A stretch of DNA of 7,583 nucleotides from an uncultured Clostridia bacterium (GCA_937901465.1 CALGTU010000220.1:1-7583), one strand, 5' to 3'; positions 1 to 6,171 are shown, numbered from the stretch's first letter. Notes: generated by a model from the sequence alone, not told the origin. Program-made: numbers and translations.

Positions 1-114
1 AAAACGGCTGATACAATTGCTAACAAATGGTTTGAAGAAATGAAAGCGAAAGAGGAAAAAATAACTGCTTTTAGCAAAAGCAATTTGATAATCAGAAATT
101 TATTTAAAAAATAA
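1..114 (+). CDS. C-terminal 37 codons of an unidentified gene
   Basis: Frame 1 is open from the first base to a TAA at 112-114. It encodes a lysine/glutamate-rich, probably helical tail containing NKWFEEMKAKEEK and ending in RNLFKK. The beginning lies outside the window, so the family cannot be named. It is co-directional with everything downstream, and the next gene begins within about 40 bp, so it is probably part of the same transcription unit. A member of the putative immunity array, or the end of a toxin gene, are both possible. The tail alone does not decide. Confidence 0.7.
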   Translation, partial: KTADTIANKWFEEMKAKEEKITAFSKSNLIIRNLFKK

Positions 115-136
115 GGAGAATGTTTGTTTTTAGAAA

Positions 137-142
137 AAGGAG
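137..142 (+). promoter_or_regulatory. Ribosome binding site deciding the two-CxxC gene start
   Basis: AAGGAG lies inside the longer reading frame that begins at 120. A second AAGGAG (113-118) overlaps the stop of the upstream gene but sits 1 nt from ATG 120, too close for efficient initiation. The 137-142 site therefore favours initiation at 156 (ATG, 13-nt gap) or 147 (GTG, 4-nt gap). Confidence 0.5.
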
Positions 143-155
143 ATTAGTGATTTAC

Positions 156-668
156 ATGAAAGTGAGAATAGAAGTTGTTAAATGCGCTAATTGTAAGATG
201 AACAATCATTTTCTCTATTTATCGGATTTTTCATACGGAGAAAGATTGGTGTTGTTCGATAATGGCACCAAGTATGCATATATTGATTTATTGCAGGATA
301 GCGTTTACAGTGATTTTATTGATAAAGTAAAAGAAATTCTGGGCTCTTATAAAGCAGAAATTTCGGGAAATGTTTTTCAAAATATGATTGATAATATGTT
401 TTCTATGACCTGCGACAAGATAGACGGGAGCGATGTTGATTTTGTAATGAATCATAAAAAATGCACAAATTGTTCTTCAGATAGTTTTGAGGATTCGATA
501 GTTGAACCCGAAAGGAGCATTTATGTCGATTTGCCGAATATAACACATAATGCATGGATGTCATTTACTGACGGCGAGAAAAAAGAAAGAATCAAACAAG
601 AATTATTAAGACAGTCAGAAAATTTATGCCTTGGTAACTTAAAAACAGAGCCGAAGAACTGCGTTTAA
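156..668 (+). CDS. Cytoplasmic two-CxxC protein, possible zinc-binding immunity protein
   Basis: From the ATG at 156 this encodes 170 aa without signal peptide or membrane segment. Two CxxC pairs are visible, KCANC at residues 10/13 and KKCTNC at 103/106, with a further Cys at 86. Such paired knuckles usually bind one zinc ion. The C-terminal part holds DLPNITHNAW followed by a charged helix (GEKKERIKQELL). I do not recognise a named family. The start is uncertain. ATG 120 is open in frame, but its AAGGAG (113-118) is only 1 nt away, too close. ATG 156 follows AAGGAG 137-142 by 13 nt, and GTG 147 follows it by 4 nt. ATG 156 gives the most natural N-terminus (MKVRIEVVK). The position at the head of a run of immunity-like genes suggests an immunity or orphan-module role, by context only. 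Confidence 0.7.
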   Translation: MKVRIEVVKCANCKMNNHFLYLSDFSYGERLVLFDNGTKYAYIDLLQDSVYSDFIDKVKEILGSYKAEISGNVFQNMIDNMFSMTCDKIDGSDVDFVMNHKKCTNCSSDSFEDSIVEPERSIYVDLPNITHNAWMSFTDGEKKERIKQELLRQSENLCLGNLKTEPKNCV

Positions 669-708
669 AGAACCTGAAGGACAAACTGATATATCAAAAA
701 TCACTTAA

Positions 709-734
709 AAAAGGAGCAGAAAATGAAAAAACTT
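709..734 (+). repeat. 26-bp ribosome-site/start block shared by two lipoprotein genes
   Basis: The block from AAAAGGAGCAG through ATGAAAAAACTT is identical here and at 2182-2207, before the 447-aa and 278-aa lipoproteins. The signal peptides diverge after it. Confidence 0.75.
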
Positions 735-2066
735 TTAATTGTTGTTTTGTTAATAATGCTATTAACAAGTTGCGTAAATAAGTCATATGTTCAGACAGAA
801 GAGGTTACAACAACTGTTTCTGAAGAAACAGTTACAGAGGAAAAAACTGATTTCAGCGGAAAAACAGCAAGTGATATGTCAGAAAACGAAATACTTGAAA
901 TGGGCGATAATCTTGCTTTGGAATTTCAGAGAATAGGCAGTAATTATTTTTCTGTTCTGATGTATGACCATGTTATAGTAGAAGAAAACAAAAACGAAGA
1001 CATAAATTATCCTTATATTTGTAAATTGCCTGAATACAAAGACCTTGATGGACTTTTTGCCGATATATATTCCTGCATGACGCCTGATATTCTGGAAAAT
1101 TCATTGGGCGGAAAAGATTTTTATGCCGAATATGACGGGGAAATATACTGCAAAGAAAAAAATTCCGGTTGGGTGTATACATCTGATTGTGTTATAAGTG
1201 GATATGAAATTATCGATGAAAACACCATTGAATTTTCTTTATGGATAAAAGAAGATGAGAATCTTAATGCACACAGTTCTTCTTTTGTTGTCAAGAATAT
1301 AAACGGTTGGAAAATATCAGAAATTGACAAAGAAACTGCAAATAAAATTATTTTTCAGTATTCTCCGATAAATAATGAACCTAAAGCAAATCGAATGTTG
1401 ATAGAATTCGATTGGGCAGATGACGATATACTTATGTCTCACGAGTTAAAACCTTTTGATAGCGGAGCAGGCTGGAAGTTTTTTGTTTCAGACATTGATT
1501 TCGATGCTAACCCTGAGATACTTGTTTCATTCGCTTCAAACGGAGGAGGAAACAACTCTCTTTACATATATAAGTCGGAAAACGGCGGGGTAAAACATTA
1601 TGCCGATATAATTGCAACTCCGAAAGAAAAACTCAGAGATATAGGAAATATTGCTGTAAAGGAATATGCAAACACCGATATAATCGACGCATATAAAAAC
1701 GCCGACGGGAACTACAGATATCTCACAACAGATATCGCTTCTGTAAGTGGAATAACAACTGTAACTATATATGAAATTGATTTTGATGAAGAATATGCAG
1801 AGTATAAAGAAATCGCAAAATGCGAATTCCCTTACAGTATTCCCGAGGGTGAAGAAGAATTCATAAATGAGTATTTTCTTTCCGAAAAATGTGATGGCGA
1901 ACTTTCGGAAAAGATGAATGAATATATGAAAGGGTATGAAAAGACAGAAATGCCCGTTCTTGCATCAGAGGTTTCTTTTCCGAGAGATATAGTTTCATAT
2001 ACCGATGAAGAAAAGAAAGAAATACTTTCAGAACTCCATAAAGATATTGAAAAGATACTTTATTAA
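723..2066 (+). CDS. Large lipoprotein, two-domain, FG-GAP/VCBS-like C-terminal half
   Basis: This encodes 447 aa. A lipoprotein signal (MKK, hydrophobic run, lipobox LTSC with Cys17) predicts export and anchoring to the outer face of the membrane. A Thr/Glu-rich linker follows (about 20-48). Residues about 50-215 form one domain with YDGEIY near 137-142 and FVVKNINGWKIS near 188-199. This layout recalls the IseA/NTF2-like lipoprotein folds of Firmicutes, a weak resemblance from memory. The second half carries the acidic loop DIDFDANPEI (D257, D259, D261, N263, E265), typical of calcium-binding VCBS/FG-GAP-like lipoproteins, then SLYIYKSENGG. The C-terminus is a charged helix. AAAAAAGGAG lies just upstream of ATG 723. 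The molecular role is unknown. Immunity to an exported toxin, or envelope regulation, are possible from context and domain type respectively. Confidence 0.85.
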   Translation: MKKLLIVVLLIMLLTSCVNKSYVQTEEVTTTVSEETVTEEKTDFSGKTASDMSENEILEMGDNLALEFQRIGSNYFSVLMYDHVIVEENKNEDINYPYICKLPEYKDLDGLFADIYSCMTPDILENSLGGKDFYAEYDGEIYCKEKNSGWVYTSDCVISGYEIIDENTIEFSLWIKEDENLNAHSSSFVVKNINGWKISEIDKETANKIIFQYSPINNEPKANRMLIEFDWADDDILMSHELKPFDSGAGWKFFVSDIDFDANPEILVSFASNGGGNNSLYIYKSENGGVKHYADIIATPKEKLRDIGNIAVKEYANTDIIDAYKNADGNYRYLTTDIASVSGITTVTIYEIDFDEEYAEYKEIAKCEFPYSIPEGEEEFINEYFLSEKCDGELSEKMNEYMKGYEKTEMPVLASEVSFPRDIVSYTDEEKKEILSELHKDIEKILY

Positions 2067-2067
2067 G

Positions 2068-2175
2068 GAAATAATTATTGAAAACGGAAAGTGGAAACTT
2101 GATGACTGCACTATGTGGAGCGGACTTACAGAAAATTATTTTGTCGGAACAGAGGATATGTATAACAAGAAATAA
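2068..2175 (+). pseudogene. Orphan C-terminal tail of a lost lipoprotein-type gene
   Basis: Directly after the stop of the preceding gene, another frame reads EIIIENGKWKLDDCTMW, then a short tail ending in YNKK and a TAA at 2173-2175. The composition and the NGKWKLDDC pattern look like the C-terminal strand of an NTF2-like or IseA-like lipoprotein, a typical 'final strand' motif. There is no start codon or ribosome site for it, and its frame differs from that of the upstream gene. I read it as the stub left when most of a gene was deleted or replaced. It occupies nearly all of the 129-bp gap before the next lipoprotein gene. Confidence 0.6.
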
Positions 2176-2181
2176 CTCGAC

Positions 2182-2207
2182 AAAAGGAGCAGAAAATGAA
2201 AAAACTT
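2182..2207 (+). repeat. 26-bp ribosome-site/start block, second copy
   Basis: Identical to 709-734. It connects the orphan tail at 2068-2175 to the 278-aa lipoprotein gene and is a plausible crossover point. Confidence 0.75.
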
Positions 2208-2272
2208 ATTTTATCTTTGCTTATGATAACGATGCTTACAGGTTGTGTATCAGAACCTGTAAAGCAGGAAGA
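2196..2272 (+). repeat. Lipoprotein leader repeat, copy 1
   Basis: This is the 5' end of the 278-aa lipoprotein gene: signal peptide and VSEPVKQEE. It matches 6173-6249 with about 6 differences in 77 bp, after which the two genes become unrelated. Confidence 0.8.
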
Positions 2273-3032
2273 GGTCATGACGGCAGAGGTTACCACTCAG
2301 GCAGAAACAATTGGCAATATCGACCTTGATGAAGAAATAAAGGCATATTTTTCTTATGAGGGTCTTTCGGATTATAAAGAATACAAAACCGACAGTTGCT
2401 TCGACATCACAACAGATCTTTATTTCATCGACATTGACGACGATGGGGTTTATGAAATGCTCAGATGTCTTCATTTCAACTATCCAGCAGGCGGACATAC
2501 TGTATTTTTTTATGATTATGTTGACAAGCAGGTTGTTCTTTTAGGAAAAGCCGATGGTGGAGCAAATTCTGCCAGATATGCCTCATACTATGAGAAAGAT
2601 AATAACATTCCTCAGTGGCTGATAAACGAACCTGTTCAGATGTATAAAAACAAAGAGGATGGCTCTGTGAAATACCTTACATACAGAATAAGAGAAAGCG
2701 GAAGGACTCTTGAATATTATTTCACAGAAATTCAGATTTGCGACGGTAATGTTGTTTCAGAAAATAAGGATTACTCTGCTGCTTATTGCATTTATGACGA
2801 CGGAGCAATACCGATAGGTTGGACTTATACTCTTGGCGGCAAAGCAATATCCGAGGAAGAGTTTATCGGGTATATCGGAACAGACGATAAATATGAAATA
2901 TACATACCTGAAAAGCCCTGTCTTTATACAGAACTTGATTGTAATGATTGGTGGAACAAAGATATCAACGATCTGAATGTTCGTATACAATATGAAAAAA
3001 TGGTGAATAAGGCGGTTGAGAATGTTAAATAA
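2196..3032 (+). CDS. Lipoprotein with acidic calcium-loop-like motif
   Basis: This encodes 278 aa. The signal peptide MKKLILSLLMITMLTGC gives a lipidated Cys17, then VSEPVKQEEV and a Thr/Glu-rich linker to about residue 40. A globular domain follows, with FIDIDDDGVYEML (D79, D81, D83, E87), an EF-hand/FG-GAP-like acidic loop, then a hydrophobic strand region (HTVFFYDYVDKQVVLLG). Many secreted Clostridia lipoproteins share this arrangement and are annotated only as VCBS-like or hypothetical. The leader is almost the same as that of the 323-aa lipoprotein at 6173 (about 6 differences in 77 bp), while the bodies differ. AAAAGGAG precedes ATG 2196 by 7 nt, in a 26-bp block identical to the one before the 447-aa gene. 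The function is unknown. The protein is probably surface-anchored. Confidence 0.87.
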   Translation: MKKLILSLLMITMLTGCVSEPVKQEEVMTAEVTTQAETIGNIDLDEEIKAYFSYEGLSDYKEYKTDSCFDITTDLYFIDIDDDGVYEMLRCLHFNYPAGGHTVFFYDYVDKQVVLLGKADGGANSARYASYYEKDNNIPQWLINEPVQMYKNKEDGSVKYLTYRIRESGRTLEYYFTEIQICDGNVVSENKDYSAAYCIYDDGAIPIGWTYTLGGKAISEEEFIGYIGTDDKYEIYIPEKPCLYTELDCNDWWNKDINDLNVRIQYEKMVNKAVENVK

Positions 3033-3056
3033 AATACTATATAATAGGAGGATAAT

Positions 3057-3545
3057 ATGAAACTTGACGAAAAAGTTGTATCAGAAATATTATCTATTGA
3101 TTGGCTGGGAAACTGCGGTAAGCGTAACATGCCGATTATTGATTCTAAATATCTTGTTGTTAAAAATATCAAAAAGGTAAGAAAAGACATTGACTCTATA
3201 TTGTGGGAAAATGTTTGCCTTGAAAACAGAAATCAGCTTACAGTATTCTTGGCTTTCAATAAACCTGAAATATACAATAATTTCTGGAATGACGGTGTGG
3301 ACGAAATCAAGCAGGATATTTTACCTGAAATAATAAACAATATTGAGGCAAAATGTCAGGAATTGCTTATTGAAAACGCAGTTGGTAGTATACAATTTGA
3401 TATAGTAAACACTATTATGACTTTAAGTTACAGAGACTATTTTCATTCGGTGTTTTATGAGGATATGTTAAAGATATATAAAAGCGGTCATCTTCCTTGC
3501 GGATGGAAAGGTGGCTTTAACAGAGGAAAATTTGAAATATTTTAA
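3057..3545 (+). CDS. Cytoplasmic protein with YxxGHxPCGW C-terminal motif, putative immunity protein
   Basis: This encodes 162 aa, soluble, with no signal peptide. ATG 3057 has an excellent AGGAGG at 3046-3051. The distinctive part is the C-terminus: YKSGHLPCGWKGGF (Y141, G144, H145, P147, C148, G149, W150), then RGKFEIF. I have the impression of this 'Y.sGh.PCGW.G.f..Gk...' ending in small proteins encoded beside bacterial toxins and tailocin or CDI modules, but I cannot name a Pfam family. The N-terminal two-thirds is alpha/beta-looking with several acidic patches. It is 24 bp behind a lipoprotein and 21 bp ahead of an Imm48-like gene. Its small size, lone-domain form and place in a run of unrelated genes suggest an immunity protein. 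That is context only. Confidence 0.82.
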   Translation: MKLDEKVVSEILSIDWLGNCGKRNMPIIDSKYLVVKNIKKVRKDIDSILWENVCLENRNQLTVFLAFNKPEIYNNFWNDGVDEIKQDILPEIINNIEAKCQELLIENAVGSIQFDIVNTIMTLSYRDYFHSVFYEDMLKIYKSGHLPCGWKGGFNRGKFEIF

Positions 3546-3566
3546 CATTGCAAAAGGAGAATTTAT

Positions 3567-3962
3567 ATGGAACTTAAAAAAATTAATACGAGAATGAATG
3601 AGATCGCGGATAAAATTATTTCATCATATGGAAAGGAAATTTCAGAATATGATGAACTTGAAAAGCAGGTTATATGCGCTCTTGTCTTCGGAGCGCTTAA
3701 TGCGTCGGCAATTGAAAATATTGTTGATTCATCATATTTGTATGGAATAATGATTGTTATACTCATGAATAAATTCGGTTATTCAGAAGATGGGGCTATA
3801 CAGTTTGAAGATTATCTTGTAGAGTGTACAGACAGAAATTTTCATCCTGTAATGAATACTATTATTCATAAAGGGATAACAGCTTACGATTACATAGAGA
3901 ATCCAAAGGTTTTAAAGGAAAACATTGATGAGATAATGCGAGTAATTCGAAAATCAACATAG
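3567..3962 (+). CDS. Imm48-like immunity protein
   Basis: This encodes 131 aa, soluble and predominantly helical. AAAAGGAG lies just upstream of ATG 3567. Features that recall the polymorphic-toxin immunity family Imm48 are the core AxxFGALNASAIE (39-50), YGIMIVILMNKFGYS (59-73), the segment CTDRNFHPVMNTIIHKGI (87-104) with H93 and H101, and a C-terminal helix with a KENIDEI pattern. The assignment is from memory of the motif order (…FG.lN..ai… / …L…F.Y… / …FHP….I.HRGi…) and was not searched. Imm48 proteins are predicted to neutralise a cognate toxin inside the producing or sibling cell. No toxin gene is adjacent here, so the protein would be an orphan immunity factor. The gene ends at a TAG immediately followed by a G+C-rich scar. 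Confidence 0.78.
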   Translation: MELKKINTRMNEIADKIISSYGKEISEYDELEKQVICALVFGALNASAIENIVDSSYLYGIMIVILMNKFGYSEDGAIQFEDYLVECTDRNFHPVMNTIIHKGITAYDYIENPKVLKENIDEIMRVIRKST

Positions 3963-4042
3963 TAATACGGTTAGGAACAATCGACGACATAGGCAACGAA
4001 GAAGCCCAACAGCGAATTGCCGCAATGGCAATGGACGGTGCG
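3963..4042 (+). other. G+C-rich coding remnant of foreign origin, start missing
   Basis: Between the Imm48-like stop and the lipoprotein tail, frame 2 reads RLGTIDDIGNEEAQQR followed by IAAMAMDGA without a stop. By hand count the 75 bases 3968-4042 contain about 41 G/C (about 55%), against roughly a third for the surroundings, so the block stands out by composition. It has no start codon or ribosome site of its own. It runs in frame into the truncated lipoprotein B tail at about 4043. I do not recognise the protein. Given the setting, a piece of the conserved region of a toxin gene that used to sit here is a reasonable guess. Confidence 0.5.
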
Positions 4043-4217
4043 TTTGAAAGCCTTAATTATTACGATGGCAAACTTTTTTTTCTTTGAAAATCCTGCTTAT
4101 TTTGATGAGAATTATGGCGGAGATATTGTATGCACAGATTTGAACGGAAAATCCAAGCAAAAAATATCGGGTGGATTTTACGACAAGGTTAAAGTGTATG
4201 ACGATAACAAAAAGTGA
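4043..4217 (+). pseudogene. Truncated, frameshifted tail copy of lipoprotein B
   Basis: This stretch repeats the last 57 codons of the lipoprotein gene at 4813-5547, from ESLNYYDGK to the stop. The N-terminal three quarters, including the signal peptide, is absent. A run of eight T at 4074-4081 replaces the seven T of the intact copy (5405-5411). The frame entering from upstream therefore shifts and stops early, while the lipoprotein-like residues (ENPAYFDENYGG ... VYDDNKK) continue in the other frame to TGA 4215-4217. A nominal open frame starting at ATG 4017 spans it, but its first 20 or so residues are out-of-frame readings with no ribosome site. I therefore call it a non-functional remnant. 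Confidence 0.8.
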
Positions 4218-4366
4218 TTTGATAAAAGGAGAAATAAAATGAAAAAACTTATTATTCCATTATTTTTGATTTTAACAATCTTATGTGGATGCGCGAGTGC
4301 GAAAAAGTATGAATTCGGGTTTGCCGAAGGAGCGAAAACTCCTGTTAAATGCAGTATGAGTATCCC
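4045..4366 (+). repeat. Near-perfect 320-bp direct repeat, copy 1
   Basis: It contains the lipoprotein B tail remnant, the 21-bp spacer with ribosome site, and the first 43 codons of lipoprotein A1. Compared with copy 2 (5376-5696) I find one extra T in the T-run at 4074-4081 and one substitution (C4341 versus T5671). The edges are abrupt on both sides. Confidence 0.92.
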
Positions 4367-4811
4367 TTCAAAATATAATATAAAGCAAAACTATGTAGAC
4401 GGAATGGATTCCGGAATTGTATTCTATACAGCGTTTGACAGAGAAAAAAATTCAAGCGGTGGAATCGATGAATTCGGAGTTATCTCCGTTTCTCTCAGTG
4501 CGAAAACAGATAATTCTGAAGAGGATACTGATTTTTATACAACCAGAGAATTCAGTGAATATCTTCTTTCAACATACGAAAATATTACATATTCGGAAGA
4601 AAGAACCGTATGCGGTTATAATGCATTTTACAATGAGAAAACTTATACTGATGAAACACTTTTCGGTGCAATAGGTCAGATTTCTATATATGTATCAAAC
4701 GACAAAACAGAAGAAGATGACTTTTTTGCAATCAGCCTGACAGGAACATATCGGAATGAAACCGAAAAGCAGGAAATCATAGACGCGATAAATTCATTGG
4801 AGATATATTGA
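4239..4811 (+). CDS. Lipoprotein A1 (paralogue of A2)
   Basis: This encodes 190 aa. The signal peptide MKKLIIPLFLILTILCGC gives lipidated Cys18. The mature protein starts ASAKKYEFGFAEGAKTPVKC. It is a small single-domain protein ending in a strand-helix pattern with IYVSNDKTEEDDFFAISL and a final helix EIIDAINSLEIY. This ending recalls PsbP/DcrB-like lipoprotein folds (…f.i.l.g….e…i..i..Sl.i). That is a weak resemblance. AAAAGGAG sits 9-10 nt before ATG 4239, in the 320-bp repeated block. It is a paralogue of the 200-aa protein at 5569. The first 43 residues differ at one position (P35 versus S35), the middle is strongly divergent, and the C-terminus is again close. It overlaps functionally with the next gene: the stop TGA is 1 nt before the next ATG. 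The role is unknown. By context it is an envelope-anchored immunity or accessory protein. Confidence 0.87.
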   Translation: MKKLIIPLFLILTILCGCASAKKYEFGFAEGAKTPVKCSMSIPSKYNIKQNYVDGMDSGIVFYTAFDREKNSSGGIDEFGVISVSLSAKTDNSEEDTDFYTTREFSEYLLSTYENITYSEERTVCGYNAFYNEKTYTDETLFGAIGQISIYVSNDKTEEDDFFAISLTGTYRNETEKQEIIDAINSLEIY

Positions 4812-4860
4812 TATGAAAAAACTTATTTTATCATTGCTTATGATAGCGATGCTTACGGGA
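4681..4860 (+). repeat. A-gene 3' end plus next leader, copy 1
   Basis: It covers the last 43 codons of A1, the stop, the 1-nt gap and the signal-peptide start of lipoprotein B. Aligned without gaps to 6041-6220 (offset 1360) I count about 16 mismatches in 180 bp. About 70 bases around the stop/start junction contain only one difference. Confidence 0.85.
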
Positions 4861-5547
4861 TGCAAAGCAGAACCTACGCCTGTTCCGCAAAACATATCGG
4901 ACAACACAGTCAATACAGGTATTGCTTGTTCTGACGGAGAGAAAACTTTTTTGAGTTTTACAGATGGTTTATATATAGTCGAAGAAGATACAGACAAACT
5001 TATTATGCTGACTACTGAAGACAGTAGTGTAAAATTTACAGATAACGATTGGGTGTATTATACAAATTATACCGAAAACACATTCTGCCGTATCAAAAAA
5101 GACGGAACAGAAAAAGAAACGCTTCATAATGAAGTTTGCAGCACGGCGGTTTTGTATAACAACAGAATATATTTTCAGGAAAAATCAGACGGAAAAACTT
5201 TTTCTATGAATACAGACGGAACTGATAAAAAGGATGTAACAGATTGGTATTATTCAGATTTCATTCTGGCTGATGACGATATGTATTACATAGGGTTTGA
5301 TAATACAGTGAATCGCTGTAAACTTGGCGATATTGACGATGCATATAATTATGATGTAATATACAACGGTCGTTGTGAAAGCCTTAATTATTACGATGGC
5401 AAACTTTTTTTCTTTGAAAATCCTGCTTATTTTGATGAGAATTATGGCGGAGATATTGTATGCACAGATTTGAACGGAAAATCCAAGCAAAAAATATCGG
5501 GTGGATTTTACGACAAGGTTAAAGTGTATGACGATAACAAAAAGTGA
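4813..5547 (+). CDS. Lipoprotein B, DUF5050/beta-propeller-like
   Basis: This encodes 244 aa. The signal peptide MKKLILSLLMIAMLTGC gives Cys17, followed by a Pro-rich linker. The body repeats a WxYYTN / RIKKDGTEKE / NNRIYFQE / MNTDGTDKKD / DDMYYIG pattern, which is the blade repeat of DUF5050-type or TolB-like beta-propellers. About four blades are visible, fewer than a full propeller usually needs, so it may be a degenerate or short form. The gene starts 1 nt after the stop of lipoprotein A1 and is probably translationally coupled, with GGAG at 4799-4802 inside the A1 end. Its last 57 codons are duplicated as a remnant at 4043-4217. Ligand and function are unknown. An extracytoplasmic binding or neutralising role is inferred from anchoring and context. 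Confidence 0.87.
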   Translation: MKKLILSLLMIAMLTGCKAEPTPVPQNISDNTVNTGIACSDGEKTFLSFTDGLYIVEEDTDKLIMLTTEDSSVKFTDNDWVYYTNYTENTFCRIKKDGTEKETLHNEVCSTAVLYNNRIYFQEKSDGKTFSMNTDGTDKKDVTDWYYSDFILADDDMYYIGFDNTVNRCKLGDIDDAYNYDVIYNGRCESLNYYDGKLFFFENPAYFDENYGGDIVCTDLNGKSKQKISGGFYDKVKVYDDNKK

Positions 5548-5696
5548 TTTGATAAAAGGAGAAATAAAATGAAAAAACTTATTATTCCATTATTTTTGAT
5601 TTTAACAATCTTATGTGGATGCGCGAGTGCGAAAAAGTATGAATTCGGGTTTGCCGAAGGAGCGAAAACTTCTGTTAAATGCAGTATGAGTATCCC
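5376..5696 (+). repeat. Near-perfect 320-bp direct repeat, copy 2
   Basis: It contains the true 3' end of lipoprotein B, the spacer, and the first 43 codons of lipoprotein A2. It lies about 1.33 kb from copy 1 in the same orientation. The period corresponds to one A-B gene unit, so the pair most simply arose by tandem duplication or by conversion between two units. Confidence 0.92.
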
Positions 5697-6171
5697 GAAA
5701 AAGTGTAAAGTCGGACCTTACAGATTTGAATCCGAAGTTGCAAAGCCCTGGGAAAGATTCTATTGTGCAAATATAGAAGTGAAGCCGAAAACGGTTGATG
5801 GCGTAACAGGTGCAGGTGAATACAGCCTGATAAGCATATATACGATTGCCAAAAACGGAAAAGAAACAGAAGCCGAGAATGTTAAATTTTACACTGCGGA
5901 AGAAATGAAAGAACGCACTGTTTCAAAATACGGCGAACAGATTGTATATTCAGAAGACAGAACAATATGTGGATACAATGCTTTTTACAGCGAACGAATT
6001 TACGATTCTCCAATGGGATTCGCCAATGCAACTGGAGAAATTTCTGTATATGTATCAAACGATAAAACAGAAGAAGATGACTTCTTTGCAATCAGTATAG
6101 CAGGAGCATACAGCAACGAAACCGAAAAGCAGGAAATCATAGACGCAATAAATTCATTGGAGATATATTGA
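5569..6171 (+). CDS. Lipoprotein A2 (paralogue of A1)
   Basis: This encodes 200 aa, with the same signal peptide as A1 (Cys18) and the same EFGFAEGAKT start. The identity with A1 breaks off abruptly after SIP (residue 43). The middle (KKCKVGPYRFESEV … EYSLISIYTIAK) is only distantly alignable and about ten residues longer. Similarity returns at YSEDRTICGYNAFY and is high over the last 45 residues (DKTEEDDFFAIS … SLEIY). The fold guess is the same as for A1 (PsbP/DcrB-like, weak). The ribosome site AAAAGGAG and the 21-bp spacer are identical to those of A1. The stop lies 1 nt before the next ATG, exactly as in A1-B. Conserved ends with a divergent centre suggest either selection on the centre for binding different partners or recombination of the ends. 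Confidence 0.87.
   Translation: MKKLIIPLFLILTILCGCASAKKYEFGFAEGAKTSVKCSMSIPKKCKVGPYRFESEVAKPWERFYCANIEVKPKTVDGVTGAGEYSLISIYTIAKNGKETEAENVKFYTAEEMKERTVSKYGEQIVYSEDRTICGYNAFYSERIYDSPMGFANATGEISVYVSNDKTEEDDFFAISIAGAYSNETEKQEIIDAINSLEIY

Noticed and set aside
2078..2329. 83-codon open frame starting at an alternative codon
   Set aside because: It overlaps the start of the 278-aa lipoprotein in another frame and has no ribosome site or sensible protein composition.
3016..3045. TTGAGA, 18-bp gap, TATAAT: a sigma-A-like promoter before the PCGW-motif gene
   Set aside because: Transcription would begin around 3052, removing the AGGAGG at 3046-3051 from the transcript and leaving only about 5 nt before the ATG. 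In AT-rich DNA this match is likely by chance.
2250..3190. Several 60-90 codon open frames on the minus strand
   Set aside because: They lie opposite well-supported lipoprotein and cytoplasmic genes, are Ser/Ile/Phe-rich as expected for complements of AT-rich genes, and lack ribosome sites.
4074..4081. T8 run as programmed frameshifting or phase variation
   Set aside because: The copy lacks a start and three quarters of the gene, so there is nothing to regulate. Decay is simpler.
4017..4217. 66-codon open frame treated as a gene
   Set aside because: No ribosome site. Its first 20 or so residues are out-of-frame readings of the G+C-rich remnant and of the B tail, and it reaches the proper lipoprotein frame only after the T8 run.
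4045..5696. Insertion sequence or transposon as the cause of the 320-bp repeat
   Set aside because: No transposase, no terminal inverted repeats and no target duplication are visible. The repeat consists of gene end plus gene start, which fits homologous recombination.
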